A stretch of DNA of 64,000 bases. Origin: Bacteroidales bacterium. Its GTDB lineage: Bacteria > Bacteroidota > Bacteroidia > Bacteroidales > UBA932. The notes under the pieces are model-generated. The model saw nothing but the letters and a program-made list of their open reading frames with translations, was not told the DNA's origin and made no database searches. The translations under genes and the position numbers were made by a program. This document shows, one piece after another, positions 32,051 through 40,566 of this stretch. Every line of letters starts with the position of its first letter. Within the stretch, counting starts at the first letter, position 1. The stretch covers positions 62,001 through 126,000 of the forward strand of contig JAFYUS010000030.1 in NCBI GenBank assembly GCA_017549505.1. Reading direction: 5' to 3'.

Positions 32051-32506
32051 ATGAAGACAATATCTAAGATAATCCTTGCAATCTCAGTCGTTATTGCAGC
32101 ATTCTCATGCGGAGATCCTCAGTCAGACGGTCCTGTAGTGTCTGAGGAAATCGTTGCAGAGTGGCACCTTGTAAGTGTATCTGGCCTTTCTTCTACGCCA
32201 CAGGTGTATGTTGATTTCCGCCAGGACCTTTCTTTCGAGCTTTATCAGAAGGTCGGAGAGGGCCGCTACCGTAAGTTCGACGGCACATATGCCGTATCCG
32301 GCACCACCCTTTCAGGCAAGTATTCTGATGGAGAGAAATGGGGTAGCGACTACGTTGTCTCTTTCGACGGCGAGAAGATGCTCCTGACTGCCCAGAATGG
32401 ATCTGAAGAAGTATGTACATATGAAAAGAAAGCCTTGTCGGAGACCGACAAGGCAGAAGCTATTCTTGTGACCAAGTCCGCTCAGGACGGTCCTAGATTC
32501 CTTTAA
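32051..32506 (+). CDS. lipocalin-like small lipoprotein
   Basis: The 151-residue protein starts at ATG 32051, which opens a lipoprotein signal ending FSC (Cys20). The mature part has the pattern EWHLVSV, VYVDFRQDLSFELYQ, DGTYAVSGTTLSGKYSDG and YVVSFDGEKMLLTA, which is typical of lipocalin-like domains found near SusCD loci. Ligand is unknown. It closes the SusCD operon after a leader hairpin. Its stop codon overlaps that of the convergent aldo/keto reductase gene (32503-32506). Confidence 0.7.
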   Translation: MKTISKIILAISVVIAAFSCGDPQSDGPVVSEEIVAEWHLVSVSGLSSTPQVYVDFRQDLSFELYQKVGEGRYRKFDGTYAVSGTTLSGKYSDGEKWGSDYVVSFDGEKMLLTAQNGSEEVCTYEKKALSETDKAEAILVTKSAQDGPRFL

Positions 32507-33873
32507 AGCTTATCCTGCTTGAGATTTTCGACATATCTGTCGATCTTATGCAGTTCTCTAGGAATATTGATGCTCTGAGGGCAGTGTGACATACACTGGT
32601 TGCAACCGATGCAACGCGATGCCTGACGGAGCTTTGGAACAGCCCGATCGTAGCTTACAAGGTAAGCGCGACGGGCTTTCTTGTATCCCTCGTCGTTGAT
32701 GCTTGCTGCAACCTCTCCTGCATTCACACACTTGTTGTAGTGCAACAGGATTGCTGGAATATCGATTCCGTATGGACATGGCATGCAGTATTTGCAGTCG
32801 TTGCAAGGAATTGTCGGATATTTCTGCATGATTTCAGCTGTCTCGTCCAGGAATGTGAGTTCGTCTTCATCAAGCGGTACGAGAGGGGAGTAGGTCTTCA
32901 CGTTGTCCTGAAGATGCTCCATGTATGTCATTCCGCTGAGGACGGTCAGTACTCCTTCGTGAGTTCCTGCAAATCTGAATGCCCATGAGGCCACGCTTCC
33001 TTCAGGATTGCGTTCCTTCAGACGGTCTGCCACATACTGTGGAACCTTTGAAAGACGGCCTCCAAGAAGCGGCTCCATGATCACCGACTGGATGCCTCTC
33101 TTGTCGAGTTCCTGCTGGAGATATTCTGCATCTGCATTTCTGCCGCTTGCATGTCTCCAGTCCACATAATTGAGCTGGATCTGGACGAAGTCCCAGTGGT
33201 ATTTCTCGTGATATGTCATCATCTCATCGAATCCCTCCTTGCTTCCGTGGAATGAGAATCCGAGATTACGTATACGGCCTGCCTTGCGTTCTTCCATCAG
33301 GAAGTCCATGATGCCGTTGTCGACAAATCTTTGTCTGAAACCGGCTTCGTTGCCGAGAGAATGAAGGAGATAGTAATCGATGTAGTCTGTCTGGAGATTC
33401 TCCATGGACTTTCTGTACATCTCGATGGAATTCTCCCTGCTTGCGTTGCTGAAGTTGGAGAGCTTTGTAGCTATGTAGTAGCTTTCTCTAGGATATCTCT
33501 TGAGGGACTTTCCTGTAGCTGATTCACTCTGGCCCTGGAGATATACCGGAGCCGTGTCGAAATAGTTTACACCATGCTCGATGGCGTAATCGATCAGACG
33601 GTCAATAGCCTCCTGGTCGCATATGTCCCTGCCGTTCTCATCCTTGATCATAGGCCAACGCATACATCCGTATCCGAGTATGCTGACCTTGTCACCTCTT
33701 ACATTGTTTGTCCTGTAAGTCATCTCGCCGGATGTCGCGGTACCCGCTGCGCTTTCGGCAGCGCCCGCGCCTGATCCCTTGCATCCTGCGACGGCTCCCA
33801 GGCCTCCCATAACCATGGCTGCTGTTCCTGTCCTCTTGAGGAACTCTCTTCTGTCTATATTATTGTTCTTCAT
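32503..33873 (-). CDS. exported aldo/keto reductase with C-terminal double [4Fe-4S] ferredoxin domain
   Basis: The 456-residue protein begins with a twin-arginine motif, DRREFLKRTG, and a hydrophobic stretch ending VAGC, so it looks like a Tat-exported lipoprotein. Residues about 50-340 are an aldo/keto reductase barrel. The tetrad is seen as Asp in NYFDTAPVY, Tyr in the same block, Lys in YYIATKLS and His in YYLLHSLG. The C-terminal part has two cysteine clusters, CNDCKYCMPCPYGI and CIGCNQCMSHCPQS, for two [4Fe-4S] centres. Export is odd for an NADPH enzyme; the polyferredoxin encoded 3 bases upstream could supply electrons instead. The substrate is unknown. Confidence 0.85.
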   Translation of the reverse strand: MKNNNIDRREFLKRTGTAAMVMGGLGAVAGCKGSGAGAAESAAGTATSGEMTYRTNNVRGDKVSILGYGCMRWPMIKDENGRDICDQEAIDRLIDYAIEHGVNYFDTAPVYLQGQSESATGKSLKRYPRESYYIATKLSNFSNASRENSIEMYRKSMENLQTDYIDYYLLHSLGNEAGFRQRFVDNGIMDFLMEERKAGRIRNLGFSFHGSKEGFDEMMTYHEKYHWDFVQIQLNYVDWRHASGRNADAEYLQQELDKRGIQSVIMEPLLGGRLSKVPQYVADRLKERNPEGSVASWAFRFAGTHEGVLTVLSGMTYMEHLQDNVKTYSPLVPLDEDELTFLDETAEIMQKYPTIPCNDCKYCMPCPYGIDIPAILLHYNKCVNAGEVAASINDEGYKKARRAYLVSYDRAVPKLRQASRCIGCNQCMSHCPQSINIPRELHKIDRYVENLKQDKL

Positions 33874-33876
33874 AGC

Positions 33877-35370
33877 CTAGATCGTTTTATGTACTTCGTG
33901 TCCTTCCACATGTATTGCAGTAAACGGCCTTGCAGGGCAGAGGTTCTCGCATGCACCGCATCCGATACATCTCTCCTCGTTCACCACAGGGATTCTGAGT
34001 GACTTAGGGTCGTCAGGATTCTTCCTTACCATGCTGATTGCTCCGGCAGGACAATGTCTTGCACAGTTGCCGCAGCTTACCTCGTCAGTGTTCACGACGC
34101 AGTTGTCAAGGCATACTACTGCATGTCCGATCTGAGTCGATGACTTTTCCTCCACGCTAATAGGTCTGATTGCTCCGGCAGGACATACGTCAGAACATTT
34201 TGTACACTCAGGACGGCAATAACCTCTTTCATATGACATCTCAGGCTGCATAAGGGTCATCAACGAAGTGGATGGTCTCAATACCTGATTAGGGCACACG
34301 CTTACGCAGAGCTGGCAAGCTGTACAATGGTCAGCGAAATTCTTCAGACTGAGGGAGCCGGCCGGAACGAGTCGTGTCTGCCTTTCAGGCTTGGCTGCTC
34401 GTTCGATTTCAGCAAGACCTCCGTCGACCTTCATCTCCTGGGCCTTGGCAGCCACGGCTGTCGTTGCGATTGCGGATGATACGAGGAAAGCTCTCTTGCT
34501 CTTGTCGACATTCCCCTGAGCTGGCGAAGGGGAGCCCTTCTTGCCGTATCGGCATGCATAATGTATCGCCCCTTCCTTGCATGTTTCTATACAGTCCATA
34601 CATGCGACGCAGCGGCTGTAGTCGATCTCATGTTCCTTCATGTTGATGCATGAAGACTTGCACTGCTTGCCGCAGAGGCCGCAGTTGCGGCATTTTTCTG
34701 TGTCTATCACAGGAGCGAATACGCTGAATCTCGAGAACAGGCCGAGGACCGATCCGACAGGGCAGATGGTGTTGCACCATGTTCTTCCGTGCTTCCATGC
34801 GAGGACTGCGATTACTGCGAATGTGGCTGCAGCAACTGCGAATGTGGCGCCAGACCTGATCCAGACCTCGGTGCTGTAGAATGCATAGCTTCCGGCTCTT
34901 TCCGCAATCCATGCGAAGAAATTATTGCCAAGCTGATATACAGGAGCAAGGAGGTTCGACGCTATTCTGCCGTATGCGCTGTATGGAGCTACAAGAGCTA
35001 CCAGCGAATGCAGACCGGCAATAAGTGCGATGATGAATAATGCCAGAACGCCGTATCTGAGCCAGTTGATGGCAGGGGAGTAGCTGAAGCGGAAGCGGTT
35101 CTTCTTCTTTGTCTTTCCATGAATCCAAGAGATGATGTCCTGCATTACTCCGAGAGGGCATATTACCGAGCAGTAGACTCTTCCGAACAGAAGTGTCAGC
35201 ACCAGAAGGACTGCCACTACGCCGAAATTAAGCGCCAGGACTGCAGGAAGGAACTGCACCTTCGCCATCCAGCCGAGCCATGCGTGGGCTGCTCCTGTGA
35301 AATCCAGGAACAGAAGCGTCACACCTATAAAGAATACGGACGCCAGAATGATTCTGATTTTTCTTAGCAT
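33877..35370 (-). CDS. membrane polyferredoxin, NapH-like domain fused to NapG-like ferredoxin domain
   Basis: The 497-residue protein has four or five N-terminal membrane helices with the NapH-type loop motifs CSVICPLGVMQD and CNTICPVGSVLG. Two [4Fe-4S] clusters follow (CRNCGLCGKQCKSSC and CVACMDCIETC). A second signal-like hydrophobic stretch, KRAFLVSSAIATTAVAA, then leads to a NapG-like part with CTACQLCVSVC, CTKCSDVC, CGNCARHC and CIGCGACENLC. It looks like a fusion of NapH- and NapG-type proteins that moves electrons from the membrane quinone or ferredoxin pool. It lies between the patatin and aldo/keto reductase genes with gaps of 4 and 3 bases, so the three genes are one operon. Confidence 0.82.
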   Translation of the reverse strand: MLRKIRIILASVFFIGVTLLFLDFTGAAHAWLGWMAKVQFLPAVLALNFGVVAVLLVLTLLFGRVYCSVICPLGVMQDIISWIHGKTKKKNRFRFSYSPAINWLRYGVLALFIIALIAGLHSLVALVAPYSAYGRIASNLLAPVYQLGNNFFAWIAERAGSYAFYSTEVWIRSGATFAVAAATFAVIAVLAWKHGRTWCNTICPVGSVLGLFSRFSVFAPVIDTEKCRNCGLCGKQCKSSCINMKEHEIDYSRCVACMDCIETCKEGAIHYACRYGKKGSPSPAQGNVDKSKRAFLVSSAIATTAVAAKAQEMKVDGGLAEIERAAKPERQTRLVPAGSLSLKNFADHCTACQLCVSVCPNQVLRPSTSLMTLMQPEMSYERGYCRPECTKCSDVCPAGAIRPISVEEKSSTQIGHAVVCLDNCVVNTDEVSCGNCARHCPAGAISMVRKNPDDPKSLRIPVVNEERCIGCGACENLCPARPFTAIHVEGHEVHKTI

Positions 35371-35374
35371 ATAG

Positions 35375-36364
35375 TTAGAGTTTAGTTTCGTATCTGTCCA
35401 AAGCTTCTTTCATGAGTCTTCTTCCTGCTTCGGAGATCTCACGTGCATTTGCGTAATCGGATATCTCTCCGTAGGCATCGAAAGGCATCTTGACCAGCAC
35501 ATCCGGCCTGTATCTTTCTGCCGCTTCCTTTGCCAGAACATGGTTCATTATCGAGAACGTCCTGGAGAGAATGCTGTAGTAGCTCTCTTCATAGGCCAGT
35601 TCAGGCTCCGGGTCTTCATCGTTCCATTTGTGGGATATTATTTTCTGACCATGTGTACCTGCCAGCTTTATCTTTTCGAAAAATGTGAGGTTGGAGTCGT
35701 TTCTGATGGCATTCACCACTTCCCGTGTCTCCTGGTTCAGCGCCTTCTCCTCCGCCTGTCTCTCTTCCTCTTCTCTTGCGTCATCTATAAGCGACTGCCT
35801 GATACTGTCGACGTCGATGTCATTCACGTCGAATGCGACCAGTATGTCACCTTCGCTTCGTATCACCCTGCTTATCGGCATCGTATTTACGATACCTCCG
35901 TCGACAAGGGTTCTGAAACCATATTTTACCGGGCGGAAAAGCGAAGGGATGGATATCGATGCCCTTATTGCATCGAAAAGTGGCCCACGGTCGAAAACGA
36001 CCTCTTCGCCAGTATAAAGATCCGCGGCTACCGCGCGGTAGGGGATCTGAAGGTCTTCAATGTTGACGTCGGGGACTATCTCCTTGAGGGCGTTTATGAC
36101 CTTGTCGCCCTTTACAAGATGGTTCATGCTCAAGGATATGTCCATGAGGCTGAAAACTTTCCATGCGTCAAGGCTGAAAAGCCATTCCTTAAGGTCATGG
36201 AGCTTTCCGGTGGCATAAATACCTCCGATCAGGGAACCTATGGAGGTTCCGGCTACAGACCTGATTCTGTATCCGCGGCTCTCGAGTTCTTCGATTGCTC
36301 CTATGTATGCCCATCCGCGCGGACCTCCGCTGGACAGGACAAGTGCGACATCCTTACCGTTCAT
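35375..36364 (-). CDS. patatin-like phospholipase
   Basis: The 329-residue protein has the patatin catalytic dyad: Ser in GTSIGS (about 41-46) and Asp in DGGIVNT (about 171-177), with the oxyanion loop SSGGPRG near residue 12. No signal peptide is seen, so it is cytosolic or peripheral, and would hydrolyse acyl esters of lipids. ATG 36364 was chosen; an in-frame GTG two codons earlier is possible. The -7 box TATATTTG lies only 5 bases before it. A terminator for pflA sits just upstream. The gene leads the operon with the polyferredoxin and aldo/keto reductase genes, a pairing with no obvious metabolic reason. Confidence 0.87.
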   Translation of the reverse strand: MNGKDVALVLSSGGPRGWAYIGAIEELESRGYRIRSVAGTSIGSLIGGIYATGKLHDLKEWLFSLDAWKVFSLMDISLSMNHLVKGDKVINALKEIVPDVNIEDLQIPYRAVAADLYTGEEVVFDRGPLFDAIRASISIPSLFRPVKYGFRTLVDGGIVNTMPISRVIRSEGDILVAFDVNDIDVDSIRQSLIDDAREEEERQAEEKALNQETREVVNAIRNDSNLTFFEKIKLAGTHGQKIISHKWNDEDPEPELAYEESYYSILSRTFSIMNHVLAKEAAERYRPDVLVKMPFDAYGEISDYANAREISEAGRRLMKEALDRYETKL

Positions 36365-36369
36365 AACCA

Positions 36370-36377
36370 CAAATATA
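36370..36377 (-). promoter_or_regulatory. -7 box of the patatin/polyferredoxin operon
   Basis: The minus strand reads TATATTTG, ending 5 bases before ATG 36364. A transcript from here would have almost no leader. The region upstream of the box is occupied by the pflA terminator. Confidence 0.5.
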
Positions 36378-36383
36378 ACAAAA

Positions 36384-36407
36384 AAAAGAACCTCGGGAGG
36401 TTCTTTT
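36384..36407 (-). terminator. intrinsic terminator of the pflB-pflA operon
   Basis: On the minus strand AAAAGAACCTC pairs with GAGGTTCTTTT (11 bp) around a CC loop, and the stem runs into a T8 tract (36380-36387). It lies just after the pflA stop codon at 36411. Confidence 0.92.
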
Positions 36408-36410
36408 CAG

Positions 36411-37136
36411 TTAATTCAGTATCACGCAGTCAAAATATTCCTTGAATATCTCAGTCGCTCTGTCGAGCTGCTGTGGAGTGTTGGAAGGAGTTCCTTCCAG
36501 CTTGTATTCCCATCCGAGAGACTCATACTTGTGCTTTCCTAGGGTATGGTATGGAAGAATCTCCACTCTTTGGAGCATCCTGAAGTTTCTGAAATGTTCT
36601 CCAAGGGCTCTGATGTCTTCCTCGAAGTCGCTGATTCCGGGAACCAGGACATATCTGAGCCAGAAAGGCTTTCCGTTATCCTCAAGCCATTGTGCGGTCT
36701 TCAATGTCTGCTCGTTGCTGCGTCCTGTAAGAGCTTCATGTCTGGCATTGTTGAACTGCTTGCAGTCAAGAAGTACCAGGTCAGTCTGCTTCAGGAGCTC
36801 TTCGATATCGCTGTTCCACGCTCCGCCGTTGGTGTCCAGACATATGTTTATGCCTTCCTCCTTCAGCCTTGCGAACAGAGGCAGAAGTTCCTTTGCCTGC
36901 ATTGTAGGTTCTCCGCCGGAGAATGTGACACCGCCTCTTCTGCCGAAGAAAGGCTTCTGGTTCACGGCCATCTTCACGATATGTTCGGTTTCGGTAGGAG
37001 TACCGCCATCAAAGCTTATCGTATCCGGGTTCGCGCAGTAAAGACAACGGAACGGACATCCTTGAAGAAATACGACGAGCCTGAGGCCAGGTCCGTCGTA
37101 TGTTCCCATTGATTCGTATGAATGTACCTTTATCAT
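36411..37136 (-). CDS. pflA: pyruvate formate-lyase activating enzyme
   Basis: The 241-residue radical SAM enzyme installs the glycyl radical on PFL. The cluster motif CPFRCLYC (Cys-x3-Cys-x2-Cys) lies at about 30-37, the SAM-binding FSGGEP at about 73-78 and the substrate-facing LDTNGG near 109. Its start codon overlaps the pflB stop codon by one base (TAATG), so the pair is translationally coupled, as expected for an enzyme and its activase. It is cytosolic and of normal length. An intrinsic terminator follows. Confidence 0.95.
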   Translation of the reverse strand: MIKVHSYESMGTYDGPGLRLVVFLQGCPFRCLYCANPDTISFDGGTPTETEHIVKMAVNQKPFFGRRGGVTFSGGEPTMQAKELLPLFARLKEEGINICLDTNGGAWNSDIEELLKQTDLVLLDCKQFNNARHEALTGRSNEQTLKTAQWLEDNGKPFWLRYVLVPGISDFEEDIRALGEHFRNFRMLQRVEILPYHTLGKHKYESLGWEYKLEGTPSNTPQQLDRATEIFKEYFDCVILN

Positions 37137-39358
37137 TACATTGACTCGTGGAATGTTCTTGAAATCACCTCGAGCTGCTGCTCACGGCTGAGTCTGATGA
37201 AGTTTACAGCGTATCCTGAAACTCGGATAGTAAGCTGCGGATACTTCTCAGGATGCTCCATCGCATCTTCAAGCATCTCCCTGTTGAGGACGTTCACGTT
37301 GAGGTGGTGTGCACCCTTTGTGAAGTAACCGTCCATCATTGTGATGAGGTTGTCGATCTTGTCCTCCTCAGTAGGACCGAGCGACTTAGGCACGATGGAG
37401 AATGTATTTGAGATACCGTCCTTTGAATCGTGGTAGTCAAGCTTTGCTACCGATGAGAGTGAAGCGATGGCTCCGTGGGTGTCGCGTCCGTGCATAGGGT
37501 TTGCACCTGGTGCGAATGCCACTCCCTTGGCACGTCCGTCAGGTGTAGCACCTGTCTTTCTTCCGTACATCACGTTAGATGTGATTGTAAGGAGCGAGAG
37601 TGTAGGCTCGGCGCCCTTGTATACCTTGTGTGTGCAGAGCTCTGTATTGAAGAACTGTACGACGTCTCTTGCAAGAACGTCAACGAGGTCGTTGTCGTTA
37701 CCGAACATCGGGAATGTTCCCTCGATGTCGAAGCCGTCAGTAAGTCCTTCTGCGTTACGGCGTGCCGTAACCTTTGCGTACTTGATCGCTGAAAGCGAGT
37801 CTGCTACGATTGAAAGTCCTGCTACACCGTATGCGAGGTTGATCTTAGGATTTGTATCGATGAACGCCATCTGTGACTTCTCATAGTCATACTTGTCATG
37901 CATGAAGTGGATGATGTTCATTGTCTCGTTGTATACACGTGCTACTTCGTGAAGTACCTTCTTGTAGTTCTCCATTACCTCGTCGAAGTCAAGAACATCG
38001 CTCTTGAGAGGCTTGATGCCCTCTACGATAAGTGTTCCGGTGTTTTCGCAACGTCCGCCGTTGAGAGCGAGAAGAAGTGCCTTTGCGAGGTTGGCGCGTG
38101 CTCCGAAGAACTGGATTGCCTTACCGATCGCCTGGTATGATACGCAGCATGCGATACCGTAGTCGTCGCAACCTCTTACCTTGCGCATGAGGGAGTCGTT
38201 CTCGTACTGGACTGAGCTGGTCTCGATGGAAACCTTTGCGCAGAACTCCTTGAATCCCTCAGGAAGTTCAGGGTGCCAGAGAACCGTCATGTTTGGCTCA
38301 GGTGCAGGTCCGAGGTTGTAGAGAGTCTGGAGGAAGCGGAAAGATGTCTTTGTCACCTTGCTCTTACCGCCTGTGAAGCGGCCTCCGATAGACTCGGTGA
38401 TCCAGGTAGGGTCTCCTGCAAAAAGGTCGTTGTATGAGTTCATTCTCAGGTGACGTACCATTCTGAGCTTCATTACGAACTGGTCGATGAGCTCCTGTGC
38501 GAATGTCTCGTCGATGAGGTTGTGGTCGAGGTCATACTGGATGTAGATGTCGAGGAAAGACGATACGTTTCCGAGAGACATCGCTGCTCCGTCCTGCTCC
38601 TTCACTGCTGCGAGGTATGCCATGTAAAGCCACTGGACAGCCTCCTGTGCATTTGTTGCAGGTCTGCTGAGGTCGAGTCCGTAGTATGAACCCATCACCT
38701 TGATCTCCTGGAGGGCGCGGATCTGCTCTGCAACCTCCTCGCGGAGAGTGATGCGTGAGCGGGTCATTGTACCTGTGAGGTTCCTGAGGTCCTCTCTCTT
38801 TGCCTCGATAAGTCTGTCGATACCGTAGAGGGCAAGTCTTCTGTAGTCACCGATGATACGTCCTCTTGAGTAATTGTCAGGAAGTCCTGTGAGGAATCCG
38901 AGAGACCTGTACTTGCGGATCTCCTCTGTATATACGTCAAAAACTCCGTCGTTGTGGGTCTTTCTGTAATGTGTGAAGATCTCCTTTACCTTAGGGTCGA
39001 GTTCCACACCGTTCTCAAGACATGCCTTTTCGACCACCTTGAGACCTCCGAAAGGCTTGATTGCCCTTCTGAGAAGCTCGTCGGTCTGGAGACCTACGAT
39101 GAGCTCGTTCTCCTTGTCGATATAACCTGCTGCGTGAGATGTTATGGTAGAGATTGTCTTTGCATCGATTGAACGGACACCGCCGTTGGCTCTTTCTTCT
39201 GCGAGAGCCTCAAGGCATTTGTTCCAAAGCTTCTTTGTGCGCTCAGTTGCGCCTGCGAGGAAGGATGCGTCTCCTTCATAAGGGGTGATGTTGTTGTAAA
39301 CGAAATCTGCAACATCGATTCTGCGGCTCCATCTGCCGTCATTGAACTTCTGCGTCAT
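37136..39358 (-). CDS. pflB: pyruvate formate-lyase (formate C-acetyltransferase)
   Basis: The 740-residue enzyme converts pyruvate and CoA to acetyl-CoA and formate in anaerobic cells. The catalytic Cys pair is in GIACCVS (about 405), and the radical Gly is in RVSGYAV (about 715) close to the C-terminus. ATG 39358 ([10 protein letters not shown]) is the conserved start; upstream in-frame codons lie over the promoter. A full promoter is visible: TTG and TATCTTTG 20 bases apart. A perfect 14-bp inverted repeat lies further upstream. The enzyme is destroyed by oxygen, which supports an anaerobic host. Confidence 0.96.
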   Translation of the reverse strand: MTQKFNDGRWSRRIDVADFVYNNITPYEGDASFLAGATERTKKLWNKCLEALAEERANGGVRSIDAKTISTITSHAAGYIDKENELIVGLQTDELLRRAIKPFGGLKVVEKACLENGVELDPKVKEIFTHYRKTHNDGVFDVYTEEIRKYRSLGFLTGLPDNYSRGRIIGDYRRLALYGIDRLIEAKREDLRNLTGTMTRSRITLREEVAEQIRALQEIKVMGSYYGLDLSRPATNAQEAVQWLYMAYLAAVKEQDGAAMSLGNVSSFLDIYIQYDLDHNLIDETFAQELIDQFVMKLRMVRHLRMNSYNDLFAGDPTWITESIGGRFTGGKSKVTKTSFRFLQTLYNLGPAPEPNMTVLWHPELPEGFKEFCAKVSIETSSVQYENDSLMRKVRGCDDYGIACCVSYQAIGKAIQFFGARANLAKALLLALNGGRCENTGTLIVEGIKPLKSDVLDFDEVMENYKKVLHEVARVYNETMNIIHFMHDKYDYEKSQMAFIDTNPKINLAYGVAGLSIVADSLSAIKYAKVTARRNAEGLTDGFDIEGTFPMFGNDNDLVDVLARDVVQFFNTELCTHKVYKGAEPTLSLLTITSNVMYGRKTGATPDGRAKGVAFAPGANPMHGRDTHGAIASLSSVAKLDYHDSKDGISNTFSIVPKSLGPTEEDKIDNLITMMDGYFTKGAHHLNVNVLNREMLEDAMEHPEKYPQLTIRVSGYAVNFIRLSREQQLEVISRTFHESM

Positions 39359-39396
39359 AAATCCAATATTTAAATATCTTCTTTCAAAAACGCTGG

Positions 39397-39427
39397 CAAA
39401 GATACTTTCTATCGGATATATACGCAA
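39397..39427 (-). promoter_or_regulatory. pflB promoter (TTG-N20-TATCTTTG)
   Basis: On the minus strand TTG (39427-39425) is followed after 20 bases by TATCTTTG (39404-39397), a good match to the Bacteroidota promoter. The leader to ATG 39358 is about 33 bases. Confidence 0.7.
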
Positions 39428-39430
39428 TCC

Positions 39431-39475
39431 AATCAGGCGCGATTATGTTAAATAAATATTAAATCGCGCCTGATT
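39431..39475. repeat. perfect 14-bp inverted repeat between pflB promoter and ssb-like gene
   Basis: AATCAGGCGCGATT (39431-39444) and AATCGCGCCTGATT (39462-39475) enclose a 17-base AT-rich loop. It is directly upstream of the pflB -33 element and 10 bases after the end of the ssb-like gene. It could be a terminator without a T-tract or an operator for pfl control. Confidence 0.7.
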
Positions 39476-39484
39476 CCTTAACTC

Positions 39485-39820
39485 TTATGCGGCTTCTTCT
39501 TCCGAAAGGATGCGTATCTTGTATGCAATTACCTCATGTAGCTGTTTTTCAACGCCTTCCGCGTTGGTGTACTTGAATGTCCTGAGGCGTCCGGTCACAT
39601 TGACCGGAGTGCCTCTTGTTATTGTACTCAGGTCCGGCATGTCCCTGCCTTCCCATGCAGTGACCTGATGCCATGTCGTCTCATTTGCCGCTCCTCCATC
39701 ACGTGTCTTATAGAGGTATTCTGTGACCAGTGAAAAGTTCGCCACCATGTTGTCCCCTACGATGTTGGTCCTGATTGTTCCGACCCTGCCCTGCAGTTCG
39801 ATTCTGTTGATGTGCTCCAT
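39485..39820 (-). CDS. single-stranded DNA-binding protein, short SSB paralogue
   Basis: The 111-residue protein is a single OB-fold of SSB type, with NRIELQGRVG at the start, TTWHQVTAWEG in the middle and VTGRLRTFKYT near the end. It ends in EEEAA and lacks the acidic DDDLPF-like tip that the main SSB uses to bind partner proteins. It is therefore probably a secondary SSB or a PriB-like protein. ATG 39820 begins the family match; an earlier in-frame start would add 16 non-conserved residues. It stands alone on the minus strand, upstream of pflB. Confidence 0.8.
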   Translation of the reverse strand: MEHINRIELQGRVGTIRTNIVGDNMVANFSLVTEYLYKTRDGGAANETTWHQVTAWEGRDMPDLSTITRGTPVNVTGRLRTFKYTNAEGVEKQLHEVIAYKIRILSEEEAA

Positions 39821-40145
39821 AAAATTTTCTTTCTTTTGTCTGTTAATGATCTGATTGTCTGTTCCCACATCTTATGCGCACTCGATATGTTGAGTCCAAA
39901 GTAAGTCAATGTTTTGGTCCGGATCATAAATTTTCACGCGATGCAAAGAATTGTTTTTCCGTTTTTTATAATCATCTCACTTTTTTTATGATGCATGGAT
40001 TTATTTTATCATGCTAAAATTTATTTTAGTCTTGGGCCGATGATAAGAAAAGGAAAAACTTTTGATAAGAAAAGGAAAAACCGTGATCCGGCTATTTGAT
40101 ATCTCATGTCAGCCCATGATATTTGCCGACAAAAAGAGGTTGGCA
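39821..40145. other. 325-base intergenic region with direct repeat and AT-rich motif
   Basis: This gap separates the divergent ssb-like and zinc-ribbon genes. It is AT-rich and holds the motif TTATCATGCTAAAAT (about 40006-40020), related to the inverted repeat upstream of the RAYT gene, and a 19-base direct repeat (40041-40081). No RNA gene was recognised. Confidence 0.6.
40041..40081 (+). repeat. 19-base direct repeat upstream of the zinc-ribbon gene
   Basis: TGATAAGAAAAGGAAAAAC occurs twice, at 40041-40059 and 40063-40081, with a 22-base period (two helical turns). It could be a paired protein-binding site or a slippage duplication. Confidence 0.75.
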
Positions 40146-40526
40146 ATGGTATACAAAAAGTATGAAAGGCATATTCCCGTATGTCTGGAGTGTGGGGATC
40201 AGATACGGTATGGACGTACCGACAAGAAGTTCTGCTGCGACGAGTGCCGGACAAAGAACTACAATGAGCGTACGAGGAAGAGCAGGGCGTTCAAGAGGCG
40301 GGTACTTAATGTCCTTGCCCGCAATTATGACCTCCTTGATAATCTTATAAAGTCAGATGTCGATTCGGTCGACCTCATGTCGCTTGCTTCTCTGGGATTT
40401 GTTCCCTCACTGATGACTTCATTCAGAAAATGCGGAAAGCATGATGAGTGCTGCTGTTTTGACATCAGATACATCATGACCGGCACGCGTATATATTCCA
40501 TATCGAAAATAGAAAACTTTGACTAA
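40146..40526 (+). CDS. small zinc-ribbon protein of unknown function
   Basis: The 126-residue protein has an N-terminal CLEC...FCCDEC zinc ribbon (Cys13, Cys16, Cys30 or 31, Cys34), then a basic helix (RTRKSRAFKRR). A C-terminal part contains MSLASLGF and a CGKHDECCCFD cluster. ATG 40146 was chosen because AGAGG lies 11 bases upstream; ATG 40116 or TTG 40062 are in-frame alternatives. The zinc ribbon and basic stretch suggest nucleic acid binding, but no function is known to me. The stop codon lies inside the -7 box of the following peptidase gene. Confidence 0.6.
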   Translation: MVYKKYERHIPVCLECGDQIRYGRTDKKFCCDECRTKNYNERTRKSRAFKRRVLNVLARNYDLLDNLIKSDVDSVDLMSLASLGFVPSLMTSFRKCGKHDECCCFDIRYIMTGTRIYSISKIENFD

Positions 40527-40531
40527 CTTTG
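40524..40531 (+). promoter_or_regulatory. -7 box of the M3 peptidase gene
   Basis: TAACTTTG fits TAnnTTTG and lies 35 bases upstream of ATG 40567. It includes the last bases of the zinc-ribbon gene. Confidence 0.5.
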
Positions 40532-40566
40532 CATCCCGGTATGGAATTATCATAAACAACATAAAA

